NCBI GenBank assembly: GCA_002292375.1
Contig: DBBV01000012.1
Location: forward strand, 1-64,000
DNA: 64,000 bases
Direction of reading: 5' to 3'
From: Methylococcaceae bacterium UBA975
GTDB taxonomy: Bacteria > Pseudomonadota > Gammaproteobacteria > Methylococcales > Cycloclasticaceae
Shown here: positions 7,976 to 17,491 of the stretch, one piece after another
Layout of the letters: each line of letters begins with the position of its first letter
How positions within the stretch are numbered: position 1 is the first letter of the stretch
Notes under the pieces: generated by a model
Told to the model about the DNA's origin: nothing
The model's input: only the letters and a program-made list of their open reading frames with translations
Database searches by the model: none
Position numbers and translations under genes: made by a program

Positions 7976-9163
7976 TTAAACCACTTGCCCTGCACACCAG
8001 CCCGATGACCAGGCCCATTGAAAGTTATAACCGCCTAGCCAGCCGGTAACGTCGACCACCTCGCCAATAAAGTACAGCCCGGCCGATTTAGTAGACTCCA
8101 TGGTTTGCGATGACAACTCATCGCAATTAACCCCACCAAGGGTCACTTCTGCGGTCCGGTAGCCTTCGGTGCTATTAGGTTTTATTTGCCATTCGTGCAA
8201 TTGTTTGGCCAGGGCGTTAAAGCGTTCGTGCGAGAACGATTGCAGTGGTTTGTTCACCAACTCTTCGCCTAATAACGCAACAATAAAACGTTTAGGCAAG
8301 TGTTCGGCGAGTATGGTTTTCAGGTGGGTTTTGGGTTGTTCGCGTTGTTTTTCTTTTAGCAGCGTTTCGATAGCTAGATCGGGCAATACGTTAATCACCA
8401 CCGATTCACCTGCCTGCCAGTAGGATGATATTTGTAATATCGCAGGGCCGCTTAAACCGCGGTGGGTGAGTAACATGTTTTCTCTAAAGCTATTACGGGC
8501 ATTACTAACGATGCAATCAATCGCAATACCGGATAGCTCGGCGAGCCTTGCCTTGTCAGTCTCGTGCAAGGTAAAAGGGACGAGTCCGGCGCTGGTAGGC
8601 CAAACGCTATGACCAAATTGTTTGGCAATGTTATAGCCAAAACCGCTAGCACCCATTTTCGGAATGGATAAACCACCGGTTGCAATCACCAGTGATTCGG
8701 CAGTGTAAACGCCTTTGGCTGTTTCAACGGTATAGGCTGTGTTTGGCTGTTTTTCTATCTGCTGAATAGGGCAGTTAAGTTGTATTTCAACCCCTGCATG
8801 GGCACATTCGGACAACAGCATGGTTAAAATATCTTTTGCGCTGTCGTCACAAAATAATTGCCCGTGGTCACGTTCGTGAAACGGGATGTTGTACTCGTTT
8901 ACCAAGGCAATAAAATCCCATTGCGTATAGCGGCTGAGTGCGGATTTGCAGAAATGCGGGTTATGCGAAATAAACTGCTCGGCGCTAATGTCATAATTGG
9001 TAAAGTTACAGCGACCGCCGCCCGACATAAGGATCTTTTTACCGGCCTTATTGGCGTGATCGAGCAGCAACACCTTACGTCCGCGTTTGCCGGCTTCAAT
9101 CGCACACATCAGGCCGGAGGCGCTAGCGCCAATAATTAATACATCAATTGATTTTGCGGTCAT
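7976..9163 (-). CDS. yhiN: HI0933/YhiN-family FAD-dependent oxidoreductase
   Basis: A 395-residue flavoprotein. The N-terminal dinucleotide motif is IDVLIIGASASGLMCAIEAGKRGRKVLLLDH. The family signature GKKILMSGGGRCNFTN follows at about residues 40-56. TAESLVIATGGLSIPKMGASGFGY near 155-180 and the C-terminal GLYFIGEVVDVTGWLGGYNFQWAWSSG complete the FAD site. This is the HI0933-like/BaiN family (TIGR00275). Physiological substrates of most members are unknown; some are described as aminoacetone oxidase or bile-acid reductase relatives, and neither can be inferred here. Length is normal. It stands alone, divergent from the moxR operon across a 258-bp gap. Confidence 0.9.
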   Translation of the reverse strand: MTAKSIDVLIIGASASGLMCAIEAGKRGRKVLLLDHANKAGKKILMSGGGRCNFTNYDISAEQFISHNPHFCKSALSRYTQWDFIALVNEYNIPFHERDHGQLFCDDSAKDILTMLLSECAHAGVEIQLNCPIQQIEKQPNTAYTVETAKGVYTAESLVIATGGLSIPKMGASGFGYNIAKQFGHSVWPTSAGLVPFTLHETDKARLAELSGIAIDCIVSNARNSFRENMLLTHRGLSGPAILQISSYWQAGESVVINVLPDLAIETLLKEKQREQPKTHLKTILAEHLPKRFIVALLGEELVNKPLQSFSHERFNALAKQLHEWQIKPNSTEGYRTAEVTLGGVNCDELSSQTMESTKSAGLYFIGEVVDVTGWLGGYNFQWAWSSGWCAGQVV

Positions 9164-9421
9164 AAGGGGTAAGAAGCTGCCATCAAGTTAAATAATGCAT
9201 ACAGTCGAATCAGTATTAAAAGAATAAACTAGTTTTAGTTAGAATAATCGGTGTTTTCAGTGCTGCAGTGGGGTTTTCGATGGTACTCTACATGGTTATT
9301 AAGTGAGCACAACGGAGGTAAAATTTTATCACGTTAGCCTTGAATTATTAGCACTAGGCATCATTTAATTTAGACCATGCCTTAAATTAACAAAAATTAA
9401 GAACGAAAAGGGTTGTAAATA

Positions 9422-10411
9422 ATGTCACAGTCAGAAGTCAGTTTAAGCACCTCACAAACAGCGGTACAACAACTTAAATCACATATTTGTCAGCATATTA
9501 TCGGTCAAGAGGTGTTGGTCGAACGCATGCTGATCGCGCTATTAGCCGATGGCCATATCTTGGTGGAAGGCGCGCCGGGTCTTGCTAAAACGCGGGCGAT
9601 TAATGTATTGAGTAAGGGCATTGAGGCAAATTTTCACCGGGTGCAATTTACCCCCGATTTGTTACCGTCAGATTTAACCGGCACCGATATTTATCGACCA
9701 CAACAGGGTACCTTTGAGTTTCAAAAAGGCCCTTTATTCCATAACTTGGTGTTGGCAGACGAAATTAACCGTGCCCCAGCCAAAGTACAAGCAGCCTTAC
9801 TTGAAGCGATGGCCGAGCGGCAAATTACCGTCGGTGCAGCCAGCTATCCCTTGCCCGATTTGTTTATGGTAATGGCAACCCAAAACCCATTAGAACAAGA
9901 AGGCACTTATCCTTTGCCCGAGGCGCAGCTGGATCGGTTTTTATTGCACATTAATATCCATTACCCAAAAGCGCAGCACGAAAAAGAGATTCTCACCCTC
10001 GCTCGAGCCGAAGCACGCGGCGATGCGACGCAACAAGCCGGTATTAATAAAATTACCCAGCAAACCTTGTTTAATGCGCGCAAAGAGGTGCTGGATGTGT
10101 ATATGAGTGATGAATTGGAAGATTACTTATTACAATTGGTGCTGGCAACGCGTGAACCGGCTGCCTACGGTGAAGACATCGCTGGCTGGTTGCAATACGG
10201 CGCCAGCCCCCGTGCCAGTATCGCCTTGGATCGTTGCGCGCGTGCCAAAGCATGGTTGCAACAACGTGATTTTGTGACCCCAGAAGACATTCAAGACATC
10301 GCTTTCGACGTATTACGTCACCGCCTAATATTATCGTATGAGGCCGAAGCCGAGGGCATTACCGCCGATCGCTTTATTGCTGAACTTATCGCTAGGGTCG
10401 CTGTGCCATAA
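9422..10411 (+). CDS. MoxR-family AAA+ ATPase
   Basis: A 329-residue AAA_3 protein. Walker A is GAPGLAKT (residues 50-57), Walker B is LVLADEINRAPAKVQAALLEAM (about 110-131) and sensor 1 follows in MATQNPLEQEGTYPLPEAQLDRF. The C-terminal lid domain contains the family's GASPRASIALDRCARAKA. MoxR ATPases act as chaperones that load or remodel partners with VWA domains; two such partners are encoded downstream. First gene of a six-gene operon; the next ATG follows its stop codon directly. An AAAAGGG site precedes its ATG. Confidence 0.93.
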   Translation: MSQSEVSLSTSQTAVQQLKSHICQHIIGQEVLVERMLIALLADGHILVEGAPGLAKTRAINVLSKGIEANFHRVQFTPDLLPSDLTGTDIYRPQQGTFEFQKGPLFHNLVLADEINRAPAKVQAALLEAMAERQITVGAASYPLPDLFMVMATQNPLEQEGTYPLPEAQLDRFLLHINIHYPKAQHEKEILTLARAEARGDATQQAGINKITQQTLFNARKEVLDVYMSDELEDYLLQLVLATREPAAYGEDIAGWLQYGASPRASIALDRCARAKAWLQQRDFVTPEDIQDIAFDVLRHRLILSYEAEAEGITADRFIAELIARVAVP

Positions 10412-11302
10412 ATGAACGCGGTGGTAGAACAACACGCGCGGGTCAGTATTCAGTTAAAAACACTGGTCGATCTGGCTAAAAAAGCGCCGCTGATCAATCT
10501 GCAACATAAGCGGATTAAGGCGGGGCAGAGCGGTGAATACGTGTCGCGTTTTAAAGGCCGTGGTATGGAGTTTGATGAAACACGTCTATACCAGCCGGGA
10601 GATGATATCCGCAGCATCGACTGGCGGGTAACCGCACGCACCAATACCACCCATAGCAAAATATTTCGCGAAGAACGCGAACGGCCGGTGTTTATTTCGG
10701 TAGACGCCAGACCCACCATGGCTTTTGCCACGCGCGGGGTATTTAAGTCAGTACAAGCGGCAAAGGTGGCGGCGCTATTTGCCTGGGCGGCGCAATTAAA
10801 CGGTGATCGGGTCGGTGGTCAGGTGTTTACCCAGCACGGCTGCCAAGAGCTAAAGCCCGGCTCGGGCAAACGCTCGGTGTTACATTTTTTTAATGCCTTG
10901 GTGGCACCCAAGGTATCAACGCTGGCGGATGCGAGTTTGCAACAGGTGTTAGCGCGGCTAATACAACATGCCCGCCCCGGCAGCTTGCTGTACATCATCA
11001 GTGATTTTCGTGGCTTAAACGACAAGGTCGAGTTGCACTTATCTAAATTGGCGCGCCATTGCGACTTGGTATTAATCCATATTTACGACCCGCTAGAAAG
11101 CCATTTACCGGCAAAGGGCCGCTACCGATTAACCGACGGTGAGCGCGATACGCTGCTCGATACCGGCGATACGCAGCGTGTTTTAAGCTACCAACAACAA
11201 TTTCAGCAACGCCAAATGCGGCTAAAAAACCTGTGTAAAAAATGGCGAATGACGCTGCTTGAGTGCAGTACCAGCGACGACCCCCTGCAGGTGCTCAGTT
11301 AA
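10412..11302 (+). CDS. DUF58 domain protein of the MoxR/Bat operon
   Basis: A 296-residue protein. The DUF58 signature is GRGMEFDETRLYQPGDDIRS followed by IDWRVTARTNTTHSKIFREE (about residues 50-88), and the C-terminal part is a degenerate VWA-like fold (PVFISVDARPTMAF, LYIISDFRG). It is soluble, without the N-terminal membrane segments of some DUF58 proteins. DUF58 genes accompany moxR in most genomes and probably act with the ATPase. Its start codon follows the moxR stop without a gap, and its TAA overlaps the next ATG (TAATG). Confidence 0.92.
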   Translation: MNAVVEQHARVSIQLKTLVDLAKKAPLINLQHKRIKAGQSGEYVSRFKGRGMEFDETRLYQPGDDIRSIDWRVTARTNTTHSKIFREERERPVFISVDARPTMAFATRGVFKSVQAAKVAALFAWAAQLNGDRVGGQVFTQHGCQELKPGSGKRSVLHFFNALVAPKVSTLADASLQQVLARLIQHARPGSLLYIISDFRGLNDKVELHLSKLARHCDLVLIHIYDPLESHLPAKGRYRLTDGERDTLLDTGDTQRVLSYQQQFQQRQMRLKNLCKKWRMTLLECSTSDDPLQVLS

Positions 11303-11766
11303 TGGATCAGTCCTTGCCATTACGAGACATTCACTTGCCCGAGGCGGTTAGTTGGTGGCCACCGGCTATTGGCTGGTGGCTGTTGCTTATTCTCATCCCA
11401 CTTAGCATCTGGTCGCTTTATTGGCTGTATAAACGGCTCACTCGGCGCACCGCAATGAAAAGCGCAAAACGCCTATTAGCCCAGATAAAGCTCAACAATC
11501 AACACGACCCCTTGCAACAACTACAAGCCTTATCGGTGTGGTTAAGGCGGGTAGCGATGAGCCAAGACTCACGTCAACAAACGGCTGCGTTAACCGGTGA
11601 TAAGTGGTTGCAATACCTAGATCAATCGGTTGAAGGCTCACCCTTTAGCGAGGGCGCAGGGCGGGTGCTGGCAGATGCGCACTACCGCAAAACCGCGCCG
11701 GATAATTTAGACCTGGCCGCGTTAACAGCCTTGTGTGAAGACTGGTTGCGGGGGCAAAAAAGATGA
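11302..11766 (+). CDS. DUF4381 family membrane protein
   Basis: A 154-residue protein. One transmembrane segment (about residues 22-42, IGWWLLLILIPLSIWSLYWLY) follows the typical opening LPLRDIHLPEAVSWWPPAIGW, then basic residues and a soluble C-terminal domain with RRVAMS and DKWLQYLD. This is the DUF4381 protein that sits between DUF58 and the VWA genes in gammaproteobacterial Bat operons. I chose ATG 11302, overlapping the upstream stop, over a start 13 codons upstream that would overlap DUF58 coding sequence. It ends with a 4-bp ATGA overlap with the next gene. Confidence 0.88.
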   Translation: MDQSLPLRDIHLPEAVSWWPPAIGWWLLLILIPLSIWSLYWLYKRLTRRTAMKSAKRLLAQIKLNNQHDPLQQLQALSVWLRRVAMSQDSRQQTAALTGDKWLQYLDQSVEGSPFSEGAGRVLADAHYRKTAPDNLDLAALTALCEDWLRGQKR

Positions 11767-12749
11767 TTCAATTTGCCTGGCCTTGGGTGTTAGCGCTATT
11801 ACCGCTGCCGCTATTGTGCCGTTGGTGGTTAAGCGCGCAAGCGCCGGTGGAACAGGCGGCGTTAAAAGTGCCGTTTTTAGACGATTTTGGTCAAGCCAAA
11901 TCGCAACTGAGTAGGCCGCAGCAACAATGGCCGCTGATTATCGCCAGTATCGCTTGGTTACTATTGGTACTAGCCAGCAGTCGACCGCAGTGGTTGGGTG
12001 AACCGATTGAACAAATGGTCAGTGGACGCGACCTGATGCTAGCGGTAGACGTGTCCGGCAGTATGTCAGAAAAAGATTTTGTCTTAGCCGATGATTGGGT
12101 GGACCGCTTAACGGCCACCAAATACGTGGCCAGTGCCTTTATGACTAGGCGGGTGGGTGATCGGGTGGGTTTAATCTTGTTTGGTACCACTGCGTACCTG
12201 CAAACACCGTTAACCTTTGATCGTAAAACCGTAGTAACGCTGCTCAACGAAGCCTTTATCGGTATTACCGATGATGATCCAGCAACCTCCATCGGCGACG
12301 CTATCGGCCTAGCGGTCAAACACCTAAAAAATGAGGATGACAAAAGTCGGGTACTCATTCTACTAACCGATGGCGCCAATACCGCAGGTGAAATAACCCC
12401 CTTACAAGCGGCGCAATTAGCTGCTGATAACGGGCTTAAAGTGTATACCATTGGCATCGGCGCGGATGAAATGATCGTGCGCAGTTTCTTAGGCAACCGG
12501 AAAGTAAACCCATCACGCGATCTGGATGAAAAAACGCTGATAGCCATCGCAGAAAAAACCCAGGGCCGTTATTTTAGGGCACGAAATAAAGAAGAGCTAG
12601 AGGCCATTTATCAACTGCTCGATCAGCTAGAGCCGGTAGAAAAAGACAAGCAATTTTACCGCCCAATGAGTGAGCTTTACCCTTGGCCGTTGGCGGCTGC
12701 TTTATTGCTGACCGTGCTTATCATTATCTCCAGACAGAGGTTTAGATGA
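11763..12749 (+). CDS. batA: BatA-type VWA domain protein
   Basis: A 328-residue inner-membrane protein. It has N-terminal membrane segments (about 8-25 and 58-75), a periplasmic VWA domain and a C-terminal membrane segment (LYPWPLAAALLLTVLIIISRQ). The metal-ion adhesion site is complete: DVSGSMS (about residue 97), the Thr in the QTPLTFDR region and LLTDGANTAG. Bat proteins were linked to aerotolerance in Bacteroides; in proteobacteria the operon is thought to serve envelope stress, which is not shown by the sequence itself. ATGA overlaps with both neighbours point to translational coupling. Confidence 0.92.
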   Translation: MIQFAWPWVLALLPLPLLCRWWLSAQAPVEQAALKVPFLDDFGQAKSQLSRPQQQWPLIIASIAWLLLVLASSRPQWLGEPIEQMVSGRDLMLAVDVSGSMSEKDFVLADDWVDRLTATKYVASAFMTRRVGDRVGLILFGTTAYLQTPLTFDRKTVVTLLNEAFIGITDDDPATSIGDAIGLAVKHLKNEDDKSRVLILLTDGANTAGEITPLQAAQLAADNGLKVYTIGIGADEMIVRSFLGNRKVNPSRDLDEKTLIAIAEKTQGRYFRARNKEELEAIYQLLDQLEPVEKDKQFYRPMSELYPWPLAAALLLTVLIIISRQRFR

Positions 12750-14500
12750 ACCTGGCTGATTTTCATTTTATCCGCCCCTATTGGCTACTGGCTTTATTAG
12801 TGCTGGCGGTATTGGTGTTCTTATCATTCAAGAATAAACTCAATCAAAGCAATTGGGCCGAGGTGTGCGACGCCGAGTTATTGCCGTATATTTTACAAGA
12901 CAAACCGTCAGCGCAATCGCGCTGGCTGTTTGGCGGTTTATCGCTGGCTGCAGTTTTGGCAATTATCGCCTTGGCAGGCCCGACTTGGGAACGTTTGCCA
13001 AGCCCCGCGTTTCGTAATGATGCGGCCTTAGTCATCACACTAGACCTGTCGCAAAGCATGTATGCTAGCGATATTAAACCCAGCCGTTTAGTGCGTGCAC
13101 GCTACAAAATTGCCGATATTCTAAGGCAGCGTAAAGATGGCTTGAGCGCCTTGGTGGTGTACTCTGGCGATGCCTTTACTGTCACCCCGTTAACCCATGA
13201 CACCGCGACCATCGAAAGCCAGTTGAGCTCGCTAAGCCCCAATATTATGCCGTCGAGCGGTAAAAACACCGCAGCGGCACTCACTCAAGCGGTTGAGTTA
13301 TTACAGCAAGCGGGGCAACAACAAGGCAGTATTTTATTGATCAGTGATGGCGTTAATAAGGACTCAATAGAACAGCTAGCGAACATATCAGCCGCTTACC
13401 GGCTATCGGTTTTAGGCGTTGCTAGCACAGAGGGTGCGCCGGTTAAACTCGCTGGTGGTGGCTTTTTAAAAGATACAGACGGTAATATTTTAGTGCCTAA
13501 ATTAGACCGTTCAACGCTGGCTTTATTAGCGTCTAAAGGCAACGGCGTCTATACCACGATTAGCGACAATGACAGCGACGTTAATCGCCTATTAGCGGAC
13601 TTGGATAGACCGCAATTAGACGGGGCAAGCTCGCAAAATAACGGCCTCATCGATCGATGGGATGAACAAGGGGTTTGGTTACTGCTGTTGATATTGCCAC
13701 TGGCGGCGCTCAGTTTTCGTAAGGGCATACTGGTATTTTTATTGGTGCTTATCTTACCGATGCCACAAACCTCGTATGCCTTTGGCTGGCAAGACCTATG
13801 GGTAACAAAGGATCAACAAGCGCAGCAGGCGTTTAAAAACAAGCAATTTGAACAAGCAGCCGAACAATTCCAATCCCCCGAGTGGAAAGCCGCTGCGCAG
13901 TATAAGGCAGGGCAGTATCAACAGGCGGCAGAGGCCTTAAAGCCAATTGAAACCGCCGATGCTTTATACAATCAAGCGAACGCACTGGCAAAAGCGGGGC
14001 AGTTGAAAGAAGCCAAACAGGCGTATGAAAAATCACTCAAACTCAAACCGAATGATGACGATGCGCAATACAACCTAAAACTGGTCGAAGAGGCGTTGAA
14101 AAAACAGCAACAAGATCAAGATCAGCAAAACAAAGATCAACAAGGCGATCAGCAGCCGGGTGAGTCAGATCAACAGCAGCAACAATCCGGTGATAAACAA
14201 TCGCAAGACGGTCAGCAAGACCCGCAGCAATCAAATCAAAGCGATGAAACTGATCAATCCGATCAACAAAAGCAGCAAGACGAGCAAAAGTCAGACGAAC
14301 AAGCCGATGAACAAGCGCAAGCCGATGAGGTTGAACAATCAGCAGAGCAAGACGCCGCCGAACAAGCCGCCACGCCCACCGGCCCAATGGATGAAAGCAA
14401 GCAGGCCAACGAGCAACTATTAAACCGTATTCAGGATGACCCAGCGGGTCTACTCAAGCGTAAATTCAAGTATCAATACGGCCAACGCCGTCAGCAATAA
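12746..14500 (+). CDS. batB: BatB/BatC fusion: VWA domain plus TPR and Gln/Asp-rich tail
   Basis: A 584-residue protein. The N-terminal BatB part has two membrane segments and a VWA domain with ITLDLSQSMYASD (DxSxS) and LISDGVN. Another membrane span lies near residue 320. A BatC-like TPR block follows (about 350-450: QAFKNKQFEQAAEQFQ, YNQANALAKAGQLKEAKQAY). The tail, about 450-560, is almost entirely Gln, Asp, Glu and Ser, then ends in a conserved GLLKRKFKYQYGQR. BatB and BatC are separate genes in Bacteroides and commonly fused in gammaproteobacteria. The tail is probably disordered in the periplasm. Confidence 0.9.
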   Translation: MNLADFHFIRPYWLLALLVLAVLVFLSFKNKLNQSNWAEVCDAELLPYILQDKPSAQSRWLFGGLSLAAVLAIIALAGPTWERLPSPAFRNDAALVITLDLSQSMYASDIKPSRLVRARYKIADILRQRKDGLSALVVYSGDAFTVTPLTHDTATIESQLSSLSPNIMPSSGKNTAAALTQAVELLQQAGQQQGSILLISDGVNKDSIEQLANISAAYRLSVLGVASTEGAPVKLAGGGFLKDTDGNILVPKLDRSTLALLASKGNGVYTTISDNDSDVNRLLADLDRPQLDGASSQNNGLIDRWDEQGVWLLLLILPLAALSFRKGILVFLLVLILPMPQTSYAFGWQDLWVTKDQQAQQAFKNKQFEQAAEQFQSPEWKAAAQYKAGQYQQAAEALKPIETADALYNQANALAKAGQLKEAKQAYEKSLKLKPNDDDAQYNLKLVEEALKKQQQDQDQQNKDQQGDQQPGESDQQQQQSGDKQSQDGQQDPQQSNQSDETDQSDQQKQQDEQKSDEQADEQAQADEVEQSAEQDAAEQAATPTGPMDESKQANEQLLNRIQDDPAGLLKRKFKYQYGQRRQQ

Positions 14501-14512
14501 CAGGATTAGAAC

Positions 14513-16225
14513 ATGTTAAACAAGGCCTTTAATCAACAGTTATTTAACGCAACGTTTGGCGCTTGCCTGTTAATGCTCTTGTTTATGACAAACGCGCTTG
14601 CGGTGGAAATTATTGCGTCGGTCGATAGAAACCCCGTCAGCATTAACGATTCCTTTAAACTCCTATTTAGCAGCAGCGAATCACCCGATGATGAGCCTGA
14701 CTTTGATCCCTTAGAACAAGACTTCCAAATTCTTAATCAGCAAAAAAGCACACAATCATCCTGGGTTAATGGGCAAGCAACAAAGTCTATCAGCTGGACC
14801 TTGGATGTGATGGCAAAACGCACGGGCACAGTACGCATACCGTCGATCGCCTTTGGTGATGATAGCAGCCAAGCATTAAGCCTGACAGTATTAGCGGCCT
14901 CGGCTAAACAGGATCTAAGCCCGAATGAACCGCTTTATCTTGAAGTAAGTGCAACGCCAGAACAGGCCTACGTGCAGGCACAAATTATTTATACCCTGCG
15001 TTTATTTCAGCGGGTGTCCATTGCGCAGGCATCGTTAACCGAACCGACAGCAGCAGGGGCCATTATTGAAAGGCTGGGCGAAGACAGCCAATATAATACC
15101 CAGGTCAATGGCGTGCGTTACACCGTAACCGAACGCAAATATGCCATTTTTCCGCAACAAAGCGGGCGCTTAGAAATTGCGCCGCTGGAACTCACCGCAC
15201 AGGTGGTCAGTGGTGGCGCACGCTCGCCTTTTGGCAGTATTTTTGATAGCCAACGCAGCCAAACCAAACGGGTCTTTTCTAAACCCCTAAGCCTTGATGT
15301 TTTACCCGCGCCCAACCACTTTAAAGGCCAGCACTGGATAGCCGCTCAGCAGTTATACATTGAGCAAAGTTGGTCGAATAAGGATTTGAGCGTTACCGTG
15401 GGCGAACCGCTAACGCGGACCCTCACGCTATTAGCCAAAGGCGTTAACTCCAGTCAGTTACCTGATCTGACCTTAGATGGGGTGCATAGCGCCTTAAAGT
15501 CTTACCCTGACCAGCCGGTGTTAAAAGACAAAAAAGACCCCGATGGCATGACCGCCCTACGCGAGCAGAAAGTCGCCTTAATTCCCTCCCAAGCGGGGCA
15601 ATATGCCTTACCAGAAATACAAGTACCGTGGTTTAACACACAAACCCAGACGATGGAAACCGCTACCATCCCAGCAGTAACCATTACCGCTGTAGCTAAA
15701 GAAGGGTCATCCAATCCAACACCGATAGTGGATGAGCCGAAAGTGGTTGTCCCCAGCTTTCAATCAGCACCGTTAGATGTTGCGCCAACAACCAGTAGCA
15801 CGGGCTATTGGCCTTGGTTAGCACTGGTTTTAGGCCTAGGCTGGCTGTTCACACTGGTTTGGCTGTTTTGGTCGCGTACTAACGCAGGCAAAACAAAGTC
15901 AGAAACCATTGATCAAGAGTTACCGTTAAAACAAGCGATAAAAGCACTGCAAAAAGCCTGTGCTGCAAATGATCCGAAAAAAGCTAAACTAGCGTTGTTA
16001 GATTGGGGCAGGGCGCAATTTAATAGCACTAAGATAGAGTCAATCGCCTCACGCTGTAGCGCCAATTGTCAGGCAGAAATAAAGCGACTAAATGAAAGCC
16101 TGTACGCTAAAAATGGCAGCCAATGGGATGGCAGTCAATTAGCCCAATTGGTCGTGGAAGAAAGTAGCAAACAGCACAAGCAAGCCAAGCAGGGTGATGC
16201 CTTAGAGCCGCTACATCGTCTATAG
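14513..16225 (+). CDS. batD: BatD-like membrane protein
   Basis: A 570-residue protein with a signal peptide (LLMLLFMTNALA), a long periplasmic beta-rich part typical of BatD (EIIASVDRNPVSINDSFKLLF, NEPLYLEVSATPEQAYVQAQIIYTLRLF), a transmembrane segment near 435-455 (YWPWLALVLGLGWLFTLVWLFW) and a cytoplasmic helical tail. Last gene of the MoxR/Bat operon, 12 bp after the BatB/C stop. BatD has no known enzymatic motif; its place in the operon suggests it is a structural partner of the VWA proteins. Confidence 0.9.
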   Translation: MLNKAFNQQLFNATFGACLLMLLFMTNALAVEIIASVDRNPVSINDSFKLLFSSSESPDDEPDFDPLEQDFQILNQQKSTQSSWVNGQATKSISWTLDVMAKRTGTVRIPSIAFGDDSSQALSLTVLAASAKQDLSPNEPLYLEVSATPEQAYVQAQIIYTLRLFQRVSIAQASLTEPTAAGAIIERLGEDSQYNTQVNGVRYTVTERKYAIFPQQSGRLEIAPLELTAQVVSGGARSPFGSIFDSQRSQTKRVFSKPLSLDVLPAPNHFKGQHWIAAQQLYIEQSWSNKDLSVTVGEPLTRTLTLLAKGVNSSQLPDLTLDGVHSALKSYPDQPVLKDKKDPDGMTALREQKVALIPSQAGQYALPEIQVPWFNTQTQTMETATIPAVTITAVAKEGSSNPTPIVDEPKVVVPSFQSAPLDVAPTTSSTGYWPWLALVLGLGWLFTLVWLFWSRTNAGKTKSETIDQELPLKQAIKALQKACAANDPKKAKLALLDWGRAQFNSTKIESIASRCSANCQAEIKRLNESLYAKNGSQWDGSQLAQLVVEESSKQHKQAKQGDALEPLHRL

Positions 16226-16425
16226 CAAGTGTAAATTCCAAGGTTAAGCCCAGCTAACTCGAACCGACAAGCCTCCCATGTCGTTATGTGGATGTACCCA
16301 GGTTGCCGATTATGTTAATATGCGCCCCGTGGTTCAGTCTGACTGCAATCGCTCCTTAGGGCGCCTGTCGAGCTGCACAGATCAATGTCTCCCTTATCCC
16401 CCATCTTAAAAAGGCAACAATTATC

Positions 16426-16764
16426 ATGACTAAAGAAGTAGTTCGCAGCAGACGCCTGCGCAAAAAATTATACCTAGGCGAATTCGCCATTATGGGTTTT
16501 GACTTCAGCTGTAAAGTTAATATCGATTCAGATACCGAATTTGAAGCATTTCTTGAAGCATTTGCTGACGTAGCAGAAGAAAAAAACCTATTAATTAGCC
16601 TAGATAATGAAGACGAACTGTTTGAAGGTTTTGTTACCTCACATGACCGTTACGGCTCAGCAACCGAAGAAGACAAAGCAGCAATCGAAGCCGTTTTGTC
16701 AGCGCACAGCATCATAACTGATGTGGTTGTTAGCAAACTGGTTGACGTGTTTAACGAAAAGTAA
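16426..16764 (+). CDS. yggL: YggL family ribosome-associated protein
   Basis: A 112-residue protein of the YggL/DUF469 family: the opening RSRRLRKKLYLGEFAIMGF, acidic middle and C-terminal VVSKLVDVFNEK align with E. coli YggL from memory. The E. coli protein binds the 50S subunit. No signal peptide or membrane segment is present. The gene is monocistronic: a 200-bp gap lies upstream and a strong terminator downstream. Confidence 0.88.
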   Translation: MTKEVVRSRRLRKKLYLGEFAIMGFDFSCKVNIDSDTEFEAFLEAFADVAEEKNLLISLDNEDELFEGFVTSHDRYGSATEEDKAAIEAVLSAHSIITDVVVSKLVDVFNEK

Positions 16765-16773
16765 CACCGCACT

Positions 16774-16823
16774 AACCGTGGGTCCCTGCTTATTAACATC
16801 AATAAGCAGTCCACGGTTTTTTT
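16774..16823 (+). terminator. intrinsic terminator after yggL
   Basis: Two nested perfect stems: AACCGTGG (16774-16781) with CCACGGTT (16811-16818), and CTGCTTATT (16786-16794) with AATAAGCAG (16801-16809). A T run to 16823 follows. It is one of the clearest terminators in the window. Confidence 0.93.
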
Positions 16824-16871
16824 GGCTGGCTTTGTTTCGCTTTAGCACCGCAATAGAGGCAATAAACCCAG

Positions 16872-17378
16872 ATGCCAATTCATAAATATTTAGCGCAATA
16901 CCCCCCGTCGGTTATTAAACAAGTTAACGCGCTTGTTCAGCAAGATCAGTTAGCCAGCTTTCTACTTAAACGACACCCCAAGCCCCACGATATAAGCAAC
17001 GATGAGTACCTGCGTGAGTATGTGTTGGCGCTTAAAAATCAATACATGAAAAAATCATCGGCTTTAAGCAAGGTGATTTACGATAGCAAATTACACGTTG
17101 TACACAATGCATTGGGGCTGCACAGCTATGTGTCGCGGGTGCAAGGTGGCAAACTAAAAAGTAAAAATGAAATACGCGTAGCGGCGGTGTTTAAAAAAGC
17201 CTCTGCCGATTTTTTAAACATGATCGTCGTGCACGAGCTGGCGCATTTAAAAGAAAAAGAGCACAACAAAGCTTTTTATCGTTTATGCGAGCACATGCTA
17301 CCGGCATACCACCAACTTGAATTTGAAATGCGACTTTACCTTGTTCAACTGGAACTTTCTGGGCCTATTTACAGTTAG
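16872..17378 (+). CDS. YgjP-like metallopeptidase domain protein
   Basis: A 168-residue protein with a zinc-protease motif HELAHLKEKEHNKAFY (about residues 122-137), giving His, Glu and His, and a downstream LEFEMRLY segment. This is the YgjP/DUF45 (WLM-like) group. The upstream KNEIRVAAVFKKASADFLNMIVVHE is typical. No signal peptide is present, so it is cytoplasmic. Substrates of the family are not known to me. It lies directly after the yggL terminator and is convergent with the aldehyde dehydrogenase gene. Confidence 0.85.
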   Translation: MPIHKYLAQYPPSVIKQVNALVQQDQLASFLLKRHPKPHDISNDEYLREYVLALKNQYMKKSSALSKVIYDSKLHVVHNALGLHSYVSRVQGGKLKSKNEIRVAAVFKKASADFLNMIVVHELAHLKEKEHNKAFYRLCEHMLPAYHQLEFEMRLYLVQLELSGPIYS

Positions 17379-17491
17379 TAACGGACAGCTTTCAATATTT
17401 TTTACAACACTCGCTGTGTTGGCTTTTATTAATGGTTAGCGCCTCAGGCCATCTGTGTTAGTCGACAAGACTGCACGGTTGGCATTGATGT

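Noticed and set aside
11891..12547. A 218-codon leftward frame opposite batA
   Set aside because: Lies wholly antisense to a well-supported VWA gene; Ser/Arg/Ile-rich composition typical of a mirror frame.
14043..14387. A leftward frame opposite the Gln-rich tail of BatB/C
   Set aside because: A by-product of repeated CAA/CAG/GAT codons read in antisense.
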